From NCBI GenBank assembly GCA_963836735.1, contig CAWIKP010000020.1:228450-292449 (forward strand): DNA of 64,000 nucleotides, read 5' to 3'. Under the pieces are notes generated by a model that ran no database searches, was not told the DNA's origin, and was given only the letters and a program-made list of their open reading frames with translations. Shown here piece by piece: positions 40,457-49,034 of this stretch. Position 1 is the stretch's first letter, and each line of letters opens with the position of its first letter. The position numbers and the translations under genes were made by a program. Source of the stretch: JACCXG01 sp963836735. GTDB taxonomy: Bacteria; Acidobacteriota; Vicinamibacteria; Vicinamibacterales; 2-12-FULL-66-21.

Positions 40457-42091
40457 CTACGATCCTTCGACCGCGTCGGTGATCAGGCGCGCAAGATGAT
40501 CCTGGTCGACCGGCTGGACAAGGTGATAGTCGAACCCGTGCTCCAAGGTGTGCATCGAGCCACCAGGAGAGGCGTCGGCAGTCAGGGCGAGCAGCAGCAT
40601 GCCGCGCCCCTGCGGCTGCTCGCGAATCCGCCTCGCGACCTCGTAGCCGTCGAGGCCTGGACGACTGACGTCGATGATCCCCACGTGGGGATGCACGGCA
40701 CTCAGTAATTCGACCCCGCGAGGGCCATTGCCCGCGTCGTAGACGACGTGGCCGGAGAGCTCGAGCATCGTCCGCAAGGTTTCGCGTGCCTCGGCATTGT
40801 CCTCTATCAGCAGCACACGCCTTTGCTTCACCCGGCGTTCCCACGGGGACAGTCCGGAGGACGTTCCCGTGGAAGGTATCGCCTCCAGCCGCACCGTGAA
40901 CGTGGAGCCGTGCCCTTCTCCGTCGCTCGATGCGGTCACCGACCCCCCATGCAGCTCGACCAGGCGCCGGACGAGGGCCAGGCCGATTCCGAGGCCGCCC
41001 CGGGAGCGGTCAAGAGTCTGGTCGGCCTGCACGTACATGTCGAAGATGAAGGGCAGCAGCGAAGGCGAGATGCCGAAGCCCGAGTCTTCGACGCTCAGCA
41101 CCGCGTCTGCGCCGTCGGCGCGCAGGGCCACGCGGATCCGGCCACCGGGTGGCGTGTACTTGACGGCGTTGGTGAGGATGTTGGTGAGCACCTGCTGGAT
41201 CCGCACGACGTCCCCATCGACCCACACCGGTTCGGTGGTGACGTCGATGTGTCGATCCAGCCGGGTATCGGCGATGAACGTCGCGGCTGCCCGGAGGACG
41301 ACCTCGGCCAGGTCGAATGGCTGTCGAGTCAACCGGATCTTTCCGGAGTTCACGCGCTCGATGTCGAGCAGATCATCGATCAGATGTGTGATGTAGTCGA
41401 CTTGCCGCGCGATCACGTCGTGCGCGCGGGCTTCCGGCTTGCCCGTGGCGTGGGTCACCTTGAGCACCTGGGCGGCAGCGCCGATCGCTCCCAGCGGATT
41501 GCGCAGCTCGTGGCCCACCAGTGCCAGGAACTCGTCTTTGATGCGGCTCTCGTGCTCGGCACGGTCGCGCTTGGTGTGGGCTTCGAGGAGCTCCGTCATG
41601 TCCGTCACGATCAGGTTCCTGCGATCGCGCTGGGCCGACCTCGTCGTGGTGAGCGACAGACTCACCTCGAAGGCGGCTGAATCCGGGCCGAGCAACCGGC
41701 AGCGCCCCCTCCCGTTATCGACGCCCAGGAACGTCTCGACGTCGTGCTTGTCCGACGCGTGCACGAAGCGGCCGAAGTGGCTGCCGGTCACCGACTGGAG
41801 CGGCTCACCGACCAGCGCCGCGAAGCGTGCGTTGGCGTACAGGATGTCGCCGCGGCTCGTCAGGACCACGGCGCCCTCCTGCATCTGTTCCACGAGGTTG
41901 CGGTACGGCTCCTCGGCGCTGTGCAGCGTGTAGATCTGAGTGCCGCCGGCGCCCTCGACGACCAGGGCGTCGATCTCGCCCTGCCGAATCGCGCGCAGCA
42001 TCTCTTCGGCTTCGGCGAGGCGCACGCGCAGCGCCTCGTACTGCTCACGATGGTCGGCCGGTTCGCGATTGTCGGCGTAACCCGTAGCCAT
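40457..42091 (-). CDS. PAS hybrid histidine kinase with C-terminal receiver, in kai cluster
   Basis: About 544 aa, intact, no membrane segments, so a soluble sensor. Order: N-terminal coiled coil (ALRVRLAEAEEMLRAIRQGE), PAS (residues about 60-170, PYRNLVEQMQEGAVVLTSRG), HisKA with LVGHELRNPLGAIG, HATPase with NILTNAVKYTPPGG and RGGLGIGLALVR, and a receiver (about 430-544) with Asp in GIIDVSRPGLDG. The usual receiver Lys is replaced by Gln (HLVQPVD), so this receiver may signal atypically. The ATG at 42091 with GGGGAG upstream lies 4 bp after the kaiB stop, making it part of the kaiC-kaiB-kaiB operon and a likely clock or energy-state output. Confidence 0.9.
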   Translation of the reverse strand: MATGYADNREPADHREQYEALRVRLAEAEEMLRAIRQGEIDALVVEGAGGTQIYTLHSAEEPYRNLVEQMQEGAVVLTSRGDILYANARFAALVGEPLQSVTGSHFGRFVHASDKHDVETFLGVDNGRGRCRLLGPDSAAFEVSLSLTTTRSAQRDRRNLIVTDMTELLEAHTKRDRAEHESRIKDEFLALVGHELRNPLGAIGAAAQVLKVTHATGKPEARAHDVIARQVDYITHLIDDLLDIERVNSGKIRLTRQPFDLAEVVLRAAATFIADTRLDRHIDVTTEPVWVDGDVVRIQQVLTNILTNAVKYTPPGGRIRVALRADGADAVLSVEDSGFGISPSLLPFIFDMYVQADQTLDRSRGGLGIGLALVRRLVELHGGSVTASSDGEGHGSTFTVRLEAIPSTGTSSGLSPWERRVKQRRVLLIEDNAEARETLRTMLELSGHVVYDAGNGPRGVELLSAVHPHVGIIDVSRPGLDGYEVARRIREQPQGRGMLLLALTADASPGGSMHTLEHGFDYHLVQPVDQDHLARLITDAVEGS

Positions 42092-42095
42092 TGCG

Positions 42096-42446
42096 TTACT
42101 CCCCATGATCGGGCGCACGAATGAGATCGAGTCCGAGCAGCACGCGCTCGCGATTCGACATGTCGCCGATGATCCGGCGCATCGGCAGCGGCAGCTTCTT
42201 GATGAGCGTCGGCGCCGCGATGATCTGCTCACCCTTCGTGAGGACCGGCTGCTGGTAGATGTCGATGACCTCGAGATCGTAGCGGCCCTCGAGATACTCC
42301 TCGCAGATGGCTTTCAGGTTGCTCACGGCACGTGACGATCGCGACGTCATGCCGGTGACGTAGAGTCGGAGGATGTAGCGGTCGCCCCGCGGCGAGTCAC
42401 CGGCCTGCTCGAACGACGCCCGGAGGTTGCGCTGGTTCAGTGGCAT
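42096..42446 (-). CDS. kaiB: KaiB-family protein (second copy)
   Basis: 116 aa, intact. The thioredoxin-like KaiB fold is clear: RYILRLYVTGMTSRSSRAV at the first strand/helix, LEGRYDLEVIDIYQQP, AAPTLIKKLPLPMRRIIGD, and RVLLGLDLI. KaiB binds ADP-state KaiC in the clock or its simplified relatives. ATG 42446 begins MPLNQRN, 7 bp past the upstream KaiC-KaiB stop; a GTG at 42467 would overlap that gene. Its stop is 4 bp from the hybrid kinase start. Confidence 0.9.
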   Translation of the reverse strand: MPLNQRNLRASFEQAGDSPRGDRYILRLYVTGMTSRSSRAVSNLKAICEEYLEGRYDLEVIDIYQQPVLTKGEQIIAAPTLIKKLPLPMRRIIGDMSNRERVLLGLDLIRAPDHGE

Positions 42447-42453
42447 CAGCCGG

Positions 42454-42774
42454 TCACTGGCGTACACGGAGATCCAGCCCGACCAGCACGCGTTCCGTGT
42501 TCGAGAGGTCGCCGATGATCTTCTTGATCGGTTCCGGCAGCCGTCGCACGAGCGTTGGCACGGCCAGGATCTGGTCGCCCCGTGCGAGTTGTGGATTCTC
42601 CACGAGATCGATGATCTCGATCTGATAGCGGCCCAGCAGGTGGCTTTCGCAAATCTGCTTCAGGTTGGTGAAGGCCAGCACCGACTTCGGCGTCTGTCCC
42701 GCGACGTAGAGCCGGAGCGAGTAGGTCTGCCCTTCGGGCGACTGCGTGGCTGTCACGTGTTCAGACAACTGCAT
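42454..42774 (-). CDS. kaiB: KaiB domain with its own Shine-Dalgarno inside the kaiC frame
   Basis: ATG 42774 is preceded eight bases earlier by a perfect AAGGAGG, both inside the kaiC reading frame. From it a normal-sized KaiB (106 aa) would be made. So the cell could produce a KaiC-KaiB fusion, a free KaiB, or both; alternatively a one-base error hides the natural kaiC stop. Confidence 0.6.
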   Translation of the reverse strand: MQLSEHVTATQSPEGQTYSLRLYVAGQTPKSVLAFTNLKQICESHLLGRYQIEIIDLVENPQLARGDQILAVPTLVRRLPEPIKKIIGDLSNTERVLVGLDLRVRQ

Positions 42775-44340
42775 GGCTGGCCCCTCCTTCGGCCGAACGA
42801 CCACGACCCGGTGCGTCGCGCCGGCGCCGGCGAGCAGATCCAATCCGTGGTTCGTCAGCACGAACTCGCACAGTTCGTTCGAGTGCGCCATGCCGCGAGA
42901 CTTGAGCACGTCCAACCCCCGCCGGTGCCGGTCGCCGACCTGGTCGTTCGCCAGCACGATCCAGGTGTCCATCAGGGACGAGATCGCGGTCTCGGTCCGC
43001 TCGATGTCGCCTTGTCCGGGCATGAGGCTCGTCAGCATGGCGGTGATGTTCGCGGTCTTGAGGTGATCGATCAGCCGGGTGAGCATCGCCTGGACGTCGC
43101 TGTAGGTCCCGACGGTCATCAGGTTGGTCACCGGATCGATGACGGTCACGGTCGGTCGGAAGTCCGCGACGGTCTGGTGCATGGTCACGAGATGCGTCTC
43201 CAGCCCGTATCGCGAGGGCCGGTCCGCATGAAACTGCAGGAGTCCACCGGCCATCCACGGCTCGAGGTCGATGCCGATGGAGCGCATGTTTCGAAGGAGC
43301 TGCTGGGGCGATTCTTCGAAGAGGAAGCACAGGCAGCGTTCGCCCCGGCGGCACGCCGCGTCGAGAAAGTGCGCGGCCAGGCTCGTCTTCCCGGTCCCCG
43401 CGGTGCCGGAGACCAGGATCGTGCTGCCGCGATAGTACCCCTCGCCGCTGAGCATCTCGTCGAGATGCGCGACACCCGACGAGACACGGTCCAACGGGGC
43501 CTCATGCTGAAGGGCCAGGGACGAGACCGGCAGGACGCTGATGCCATCGGCATTGATGAGGAACGGATACTCGTTCGTGCCGTGGTGAGAGCCACGGTAC
43601 TTGACGACACGCAGGCGGCGCGTCGACACCTGATCGTGGACGCGGTGGTCGAGCAGGATGACCGCATCCGACACGTACTCCTCGAGTCCCTGCCGGGTGA
43701 GGGCACCGTCGCCGCGTTCGCCCGTGATCAGAGCGGTCACGCCCTGTTCCTTCAGCCATCGGAACAACCGGCGCAGTTCGGACCGCAGGATGGTGTCGTT
43801 CTTCAGGCCCGCAAACAGCGATTCGATGGTGTCGAGGACGACCCGTCTGGCTCCCACCGTCCGAATGGCGTAATCGAGCCGGACGAACAGCCCTTCCAGG
43901 TCGTACTCGCCGGTTTCCTCGATCTCGCTGCGCTCCACGCGCACGTAGTCGACCGCGAGCTTCTGCGCCTTGACCAGCTCCGGGAGGTCGAACCCGAGCG
44001 ACGCGACGTCGCTGGCAATCTCCTCTTCGTTTTCCTCGAAGGTCATGAGCACGCCCGGCTCGTCGAACTGGAGGGCACCGTTCACCAGAAACGTGAGCGC
44101 CAGCAAGGTCTTGCCGGATCCAGGCCCGCCGCAGACGAGCGTCGGCCGGCCTGTGGGCAGGCCGCCGCGTGTGATCTCGTCCAGGCCGCGGATTCCCGTG
44201 AGCGTTTTCGGCAATTCGCCACCGCGCGCGGGGCGGGACGAACTGGCTCCGCTGGCTGGTTGTTCCTGGCCGTTCACTGCGTCTAAACCCAGGCTCAAAT
44301 CGGCACCTCCGGAGGGGGAGCGGTTCGCGGCGACGGTCAT
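42454..44340 (-). CDS. kaiC: KaiC ATPase reading in frame into a KaiB domain (fusion or lost stop)
   Basis: About 628 aa from ATG 44340. Two RecA-like KaiC domains: CI with Walker A LVCGGPGSGKT and catalytic Glu pair TFEENEEEIAS; CII with Walker A VSGTAGTGKTS and LFEESPQQLL. The segment matching the Synechococcus autophosphorylation dyad reads AISSLMDT, Ser-Ser where that protein has Ser-Thr. After LTNHGLDLLAGAGATHRVV the frame runs on without a stop into a full KaiB domain (YSLRLYVAGQTPKSVLAF to TERVLVGLDL). Alternative starts are GTG 44397 and TTG 44298; the latter has an excellent GGAGGT. KaiC acts as an ATP-driven timer or energy sensor, here presumably with the two KaiB units and the downstream kinase. 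Confidence 0.88.
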   Translation of the reverse strand: MTVAANRSPSGGADLSLGLDAVNGQEQPASGASSSRPARGGELPKTLTGIRGLDEITRGGLPTGRPTLVCGGPGSGKTLLALTFLVNGALQFDEPGVLMTFEENEEEIASDVASLGFDLPELVKAQKLAVDYVRVERSEIEETGEYDLEGLFVRLDYAIRTVGARRVVLDTIESLFAGLKNDTILRSELRRLFRWLKEQGVTALITGERGDGALTRQGLEEYVSDAVILLDHRVHDQVSTRRLRVVKYRGSHHGTNEYPFLINADGISVLPVSSLALQHEAPLDRVSSGVAHLDEMLSGEGYYRGSTILVSGTAGTGKTSLAAHFLDAACRRGERCLCFLFEESPQQLLRNMRSIGIDLEPWMAGGLLQFHADRPSRYGLETHLVTMHQTVADFRPTVTVIDPVTNLMTVGTYSDVQAMLTRLIDHLKTANITAMLTSLMPGQGDIERTETAISSLMDTWIVLANDQVGDRHRRGLDVLKSRGMAHSNELCEFVLTNHGLDLLAGAGATHRVVVVRPKEGPAMQLSEHVTATQSPEGQTYSLRLYVAGQTPKSVLAFTNLKQICESHLLGRYQIEIIDLVENPQLARGDQILAVPTLVRRLPEPIKKIIGDLSNTERVLVGLDLRVRQ

Positions 44341-44899
44341 GGATGTGGGCGGCTCGACAATGGGCGATTGGGCCTCCGCCGCGGTCGAAAGAGGCACTCT
44401 GACACCTCGTCAGTATCAAAGCTGTTACATTTTGAACACCACTTCAAATCCGCTGCTGAGAGCGCCCACGCCGCGCGGGGCCCGGTGTCAAGAGCGTCAG
44501 AGGTTGCGGGTTGGAGTGACGATTCGGTTTCGTCTCAGATGCTACAGGTCACATCGGGAATCGTTGGATCGTGGCTGGGCCCGGTGTGGTCGGCGCTCAC
44601 CTGCGATAACGGTATCGCCGCAGAACTCTCGAACCGGCTGGCGCGGCGGCCTCGAGGTATCCAGCAGCAGCACCACCGAAGAGCCACACGCGGCTATCGT
44701 GTATCCGCTGCTGGTACGCATGCCGGACGGCTGAGTGCTGTCCGACCATCGTCGACACAGCGCGCAACAATAGTGCGCCTGCCTTCCCAGACACAACGGT
44801 GCCAATGACGTAGTGCTCGAAAGTCACCGTTCACACGGCACACAATCCCATCGCCGGCGCGAATCGTTCTCTCCACTCCAACCTTCCTTCTCTTGAACC
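44341..44899. other. Leader region of the kai operon, no supported gene
   Basis: 559 bp. The first ~60 bp on the minus strand can extend KaiC to GTG 44397. The rest includes an AT-richer patch near 44420-44450 that may hold the operon promoter. I see no gene or clear operator. Confidence 0.4.
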
Positions 44900-45321
44900 T
44901 TACAGCCGCACCATGAGTCGACCAAGCCAGAGGAAGGCCGCAATAGCGAGCCCAATCGGTGCCGCAATCAGCAGGATGACGACCGGGACGCTCCAGGTCA
45001 CCACCAGCAGCTCGAGAGGGGCCAGCACCACAGACCTCCAACTCCAGGGCGGGCTCGGCCGACTGACGTCCACGACATATGACTGGGTCGTCACAGGGCG
45101 CCCGAGGTTCTCCGGGATTCGTCGAGTGACGACGAGCGCGTGAGGGCGGCGAATGGTGTTGGCCGCAACGGCCGCGGTGACCAAGAGCACGCCCAAGGCG
45201 ATCACCACCCAGCAGCGGATCGGTCGAAGGCGAGGGACGCGCCGGCAGTCGAGTAGGCCAGGCCGACCGTGGGAAGCACCAGCGCGAGTGCCACGGTCAT
45301 TCTGCCTTGAGTGATCGCCAT
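44900..45321 (-). CDS. Small membrane protein of unknown function, apparent frameshift in the middle
   Basis: Joined, about 140 aa with four hydrophobic segments: MTVALALVLPTVGLAYSTAG, VVIALGVLLVTAAVAA, APLELLVVTWSVPVVILLI and APIGLAIAAFLWLGRLMV. A shift near 45205 splits it into two frames that meet within 6 bp (first ends SAAGW, second begins with GTG 45208), so one gene or two overlapping genes are possible. I do not recognise the family. Confidence 0.5.
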
Positions 45322-45385
45322 CATACGTGTTCTCCAGACTCGCGTCGCAGCCGACGCGGAGTATCGATTCGCCCTGCCCGCGGCC

Positions 45386-45739
45386 TCAACGGTGTACGCG
45401 TGGCGACCGCTGAGCAACGACCAGATCCACCGCCGAACAGAACGCCTCCGCGTCAAACTCCCGGAGATCGTTCAGCTCCAGGCGTGCAGCCACTTCGCAG
45501 ATGTCACGCGGCGTGCCTGCCGCGTCGGTCAGCCACTGCGCCATCCCATCGCGAGCCCACCACGCCTGGAGCGCACGAAAGCGAATGAGCCAGGCGGCCG
45601 CCCGATTCACATCGTTCCCGAACCGGCGGCAGACTTCGTCGAAGGAAGGCGAGTTGTTCCACTCGAGGTCGTAGGTGAATTCCGGCGCCGTCAGCTCGGC
45701 GACGTCCATCGGCCTTGTCGGAAAGTGTGTGCTGCTCAT
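45386..45739 (-). CDS. Hypothetical cytoplasmic protein
   Basis: 117 aa, intact. Trp-rich and acidic with no signal or membrane segment (DLEWNNSPSFDEVCRRFG; LQAWWARDGMAQWL). Composition and the opposing weak frames make it a credible gene. Family not recognised. Confidence 0.5.
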   Translation of the reverse strand: MSSTHFPTRPMDVAELTAPEFTYDLEWNNSPSFDEVCRRFGNDVNRAAAWLIRFRALQAWWARDGMAQWLTDAAGTPRDICEVAARLELNDLREFDAEAFCSAVDLVVAQRSPRVHR

Positions 45740-45834
45740 GTTGCGCCTCCGAAAGGTGGTCGGCTGCCACCCTCCCGAATCCTCGACACATCCGCCCCAG
45801 ACTCAGTGCTCGGACGAGGAGCACATCGTCTCGG

Positions 45835-46047
45835 TCAGCGAACCAGGAGAAAGTAGGCGACGGCGGCAACGACGGCCAGGATCGGCGCAGCGACTCTGAC
45901 CCGGCGACGAAACGCTAAATCGCGTGATGCGCCTCGCGCGTTCCACGCCGCCCAGCGCTCTTCAAACGTCGAGTTGACGACTTCAGGCAGCGCTTCGACG
46001 TGACTCGGAGTGGTGTGCCTCGAGAGGGGTGATACGTTGGCTGACAT
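45835..46047 (-). CDS. Small tail-anchored membrane protein
   Basis: 70 aa. The start has GAGGG six bases upstream. The soluble part FEERWAAWNARGASRDLAFR resembles short proteins common in Acidobacteriota, and one C-terminal TM (VAAPILAVVAAVAYFLLV) ends the chain. It happens to be in frame with the response regulator upstream because of that gene's frameshift, but has its own start and ribosome site. Function unknown. Confidence 0.65.
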   Translation of the reverse strand: MSANVSPLSRHTTPSHVEALPEVVNSTFEERWAAWNARGASRDLAFRRRVRVAAPILAVVAAVAYFLLVR

Positions 46048-46211
46048 GGAACCCTCACGGTAAGGCTTTGGTGAGGGCTCGACCAGGAAGGCCCAGGGCT
46101 CAGAAAAGCAGACGACTAAGTATACGCCTGATCGCGGGCTTCTGCGGGCCGGTCGCGGGCTTTCAACGTCGGCCGTGCGTTCCGCCGAACACCGATCGAA
46201 TTGCGAGCGCT

Positions 46212-46893
46212 CTACAGACCGGCAACGTGTTGAACCGTTGCGAGCACCGCATCCGGCAGTTGCCGGCTTGTGCAGCACGGCGGCGAACAACCGGCGGGTC
46301 GGACTCTCATCGAACGAAGGATTGCCCGTGTACGCGATGACCCTGGCATTGCGAGTCGCTTCGCCGGCCTTGATCAGCCGCGTCGCTTCGATCCCATCGA
46401 GCACCGGCATGGACACGTCCATGACGATCACGCCAGGCCGCATCTCATACGCCGCAATCAGGGCCTCGAGGCCATTGGCTGCAGTTCTGACGACGAACCC
46501 GGCGTCCTCGAGCACGCCCGCCAACACTTCACGGACATCGCCATAGTCATCGACCACGAGCACCGCGTTCGGCCGCTGTGGGCCTGGCCCGTGAACGTCT
46601 CCGAGATGCGCCAGCAATTGACGCGCAGCGGCGTGCTGCTGGCGCGCGCTCACACAGAGCCGCCTGGCAGTCGCAGCACCGGCCTCGCTTCGATGGAGTT
46701 GTGCGGAGAGCAGGTGTCGGACCTCGTCCACGTCCGTCGCCTCTGAGAGTGCCGCCTCCGCCTGCGTCACATCCCACTCGGCCGAGGCAACGAGTGCCTC
46801 GAGCTGAACCTGTTGATCGCCCGTTCGTTCAATCAACAGCCGCGCGTCGTCGCGAAGATCGGCAAGCTGCTCGGAGGGAGACCGGAGAGACAT
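46212..46893 (-). CDS. Receiver-domain response regulator with N-terminal coiled coil
   Basis: About 227 aa. Residues 1-105 form a coiled coil (QQVQLEALVASAEWDVTQAE). The receiver (108-227) has VLVVDDYGDVREV, phospho-acceptor Asp in VIVMDVSMPVLDG, Thr in AYTGNP and Lys in LHKPAT. A shift near 46255 must be corrected: the next frame gives DAVLATVQHVAGL and stops at 46212. No DNA-binding domain, so it probably acts through protein contacts. It is divergent from the Crp/Fnr gene at 47.1 kb. Confidence 0.82.
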
Positions 46894-46984
46894 TCGTCAC
46901 GCTCCTGCGCGGTAGCGATTCGCTGCCGGAAACTCGGAGGCTGAGGCGACGTCTCCCGAAGGCGTGGCACCAGTCTGGCGGGTA

Positions 46985-47006
46985 GAATGTAGTGTATCGT
47001 ACATTC
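46985..47006. promoter_or_regulatory. Inverted-repeat operator candidate between divergent regulators
   Basis: GAATGTA and its complement TACATTC are separated by 8 bp, 92 bp from the response-regulator start and 138 bp from the Crp/Fnr start. The spacing suits a dimeric regulator; which one is unknown. Confidence 0.4.
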
Positions 47007-47143
47007 CAATCGTTCTCTGCCGCACCTCGTGCTACGCTTGCAGACCTACCTGCTTTCCTGAGCTGTGCTCGCAGCTGGCGGCTGCGCCCCTCCAGTCTCA
47101 TCGAAGCGCCTGACATCGTTCAGGCTCGCTCAGAGGAGACACC

Positions 47144-47881
47144 ATGGCCACCCCAACCGTAGGTTCGATTCGCCTTCTTCCCGACGGCACCCCACTGCAG
47201 AATCGTCTTCTCGCAGCTCTTCCGGCTGCTGACTATGCCCGCCTTCAGAAGCACCTGCGCATGAACACGACTGTGACCGGCAGTACGCTTCAGGAACATG
47301 GCACACGCCTCACCGACGTGTACTTCCCGAACGGGGGCGTTTTCTCGGTGACCAATAAGATGCGTGATGGTGCGCTCGTCGAAGTCGCGACGGTGGGGCG
47401 CGAGGGCATGCTGGGGATCGGCGTGTTCCTCGGGGATCGCTCGGGAGCGGGCCGAACGTTCCAGCAGGTGCCGGATGGTCCATTCCCGTCGATGTCCGTC
47501 GGCCGCTTCATCAAGGAAAGCGCGACGGCGGGGCCGTTTCGCGACGTCGTGGCGCTCTACGCGCAGGCCAACCTGCTGCAGATCATGCAATGCACCGCAT
47601 GCAACGCGCTGCACACGGTGAAGCAGCGCTGTTGCCGGTGGTTACTCCAGACCCAGGATCGTGTGGGCTCTCGGGAGTTTCTCTTGAAGCAGGAATTCCT
47701 CGCGATCATGCTGGGAGTGCACCGTCCCACGGTCACGCTCGTCATGCGAACATTGCAGGACGGCGGGCTGATCACGACAAGGTACGGACGAATTCGGGTC
47801 CTGAAGAGGAAGAAGCTGGAACGCGCCTCATGCGAGTGCTACGAGGTCATTCGCGCGCAGTTTCAGCGGCTCGGGTTGTGA
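47144..47881 (+). CDS. Crp/Fnr-family transcriptional regulator
   Basis: 245 aa, intact, with AGAGGAG ahead of the ATG. The beta-roll domain (VYFPNGGVFSVTNKMRDGAL; VATVGREGMLGIGVFLG) is followed by the dimer helix and a winged HTH (LAIMLGVHRPTVTLVMRTLQ). It carries a Cys-rich stretch (MQCTACNALHTVKQRCC) at the dimer helix that might be redox-active, but the spacing is not that of Fnr. It is only distantly related to the tandem pair at 38.8-40.3 kb. Confidence 0.9.
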   Translation: MATPTVGSIRLLPDGTPLQNRLLAALPAADYARLQKHLRMNTTVTGSTLQEHGTRLTDVYFPNGGVFSVTNKMRDGALVEVATVGREGMLGIGVFLGDRSGAGRTFQQVPDGPFPSMSVGRFIKESATAGPFRDVVALYAQANLLQIMQCTACNALHTVKQRCCRWLLQTQDRVGSREFLLKQEFLAIMLGVHRPTVTLVMRTLQDGGLITTRYGRIRVLKRKKLERASCECYEVIRAQFQRLGL

Positions 47882-47949
47882 GGAGCGTTCCGTTCTGGCT
47901 CGCAAGGCTCGCCGTTACGTGGCCGGCGTCCCCGGGACAGTGCCGGTGT

Positions 47950-48363
47950 TCAGTTGGCCTCAGGTTCGTTCAGGTCCCTGATCTCGCGAAGCGTCCTCCG
48001 CATTTCCTCGACGATTTTCATTTGTTCGAGCGAAGCGCTCATCCCCTCGACGGCGGCGCGTACCGCGTCCACTAGCCCGAGTCGCGCAGCCTCAGAAGCA
48101 ACCCGTGCGTCCTCGCTGGCGGTGCGCGCCGCTTCGGCCGCGACGCGTCGCGTCTCAGCGGTGTCGCGCAGCCGCTCTCGTTGCTGTCGTCGTGTCTCCA
48201 GCGCCTCGCGCTGATTGTCGCGGACCTCACGCGCTTCCTCCGCCAGTCGTCTGAACTCTTCCGCCCCGTTTCTGACATCCTCGGCTAACGCGCGATCCTC
48301 CGCACGTCTGCTGACGGCGGCATCCTCACCCCCGACATTCCGGTCGTCACGGCGGTCGTTCAT
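47950..48363 (-). CDS. Coiled-coil protein of unknown function
   Basis: 137 aa. Almost entirely a charged helix (LAEEAREVRDNQREALETRR; ETRRVAAEAARTASEDARVA), with heptad-like Ala/Leu spacing and no signal peptide. ATG 48363 starts MNDRRDD; ATG 48381 would add six residues. Likely an oligomeric scaffold; no family recognised. Confidence 0.65.
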   Translation of the reverse strand: MNDRRDDRNVGGEDAAVSRRAEDRALAEDVRNGAEEFRRLAEEAREVRDNQREALETRRQQRERLRDTAETRRVAAEAARTASEDARVASEAARLGLVDAVRAAVEGMSASLEQMKIVEEMRRTLREIRDLNEPEAN

Positions 48364-48446
48364 GCAATCACCCACTCCCATCGTAGCCGCAGCGCCACAC
48401 TACCGCTGTCTCCAACCGAACAACGGATCTGTGTCCCAGCCTGCTC

Positions 48447-48464
48447 GTGTGCAATGCGGCACAC
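48447..48464. promoter_or_regulatory. Perfect GTGTGC-N6-GCACAC inverted repeat
   Basis: The 6-bp half-sites with a 6-bp spacer match the geometry of Crp/Fnr operators, though not the TGTGA consensus. It lies 83 bp upstream of the coiled-coil gene start. Candidate site only. Confidence 0.35.
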
Positions 48465-48720
48465 ACTGAGCACTCATCATCGTGTCAGGCTTGAGGCTCG
48501 GGAGAGATCAGGAGTCGACATGTCCTGCGCGGAAGCCATCCGCCCGCTGAGGACAAGGCTCACCGCGAGGACGAGGAAAGACGTACGGAACTCAGGCCTG
48601 TCCAACCCTCGAATGAGGGTCAGCCGCGTCGATGACATCCAGCCTGGTGGCCTGATTCTGGTCTCAAAGTCGTTGAGCACGCGTGCCCGGCGCGCGATCA
48701 GGGAGGGCCCTCGGTGGCAG

Positions 48721-49034
48721 CTACTCCCCGGCGACAGAGGGGGACGGGCAGGACACCGGAGGCGTTTGCGGAGACGATGGCGCAGCTGCTGAAGGATTGT
48801 CGAACCCAGGAGTCGATGCAGGACTCGCCCGGTAGAGCAGGTGGGGCGCGAGGATGGTCCTGACCTTCAGGATCGAGCCCGGGCCCGGGGGATCACCGCG
48901 GGCTCATGCTCCGAAAGCCACCCGTAGAAAGGGAGGACGTGTTCGGCGGTCCGCTGCCATCTCGGACGCTCCTGCCACAGATCGACGATGCGCCGAGCCT
49001 GCTCGGGAGCCTTCATCAGGGTGCAGTTCGTCAT
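48721..49034 (-). CDS. Small conserved protein with FYGWL motif; one frameshift
   Basis: About 104 aa. ATG 49034 has AAGGA upstream. The central block QRTAEHVLPFYGWLSEHEP resembles a family of short proteins of unknown function (FYGWLxxHxP). A shift in the C/G run near 48885 ends the first frame early; the next frame continues GPGSILKVRTILAPHLLYRA and stops at 48721. Function unknown. Confidence 0.55.
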
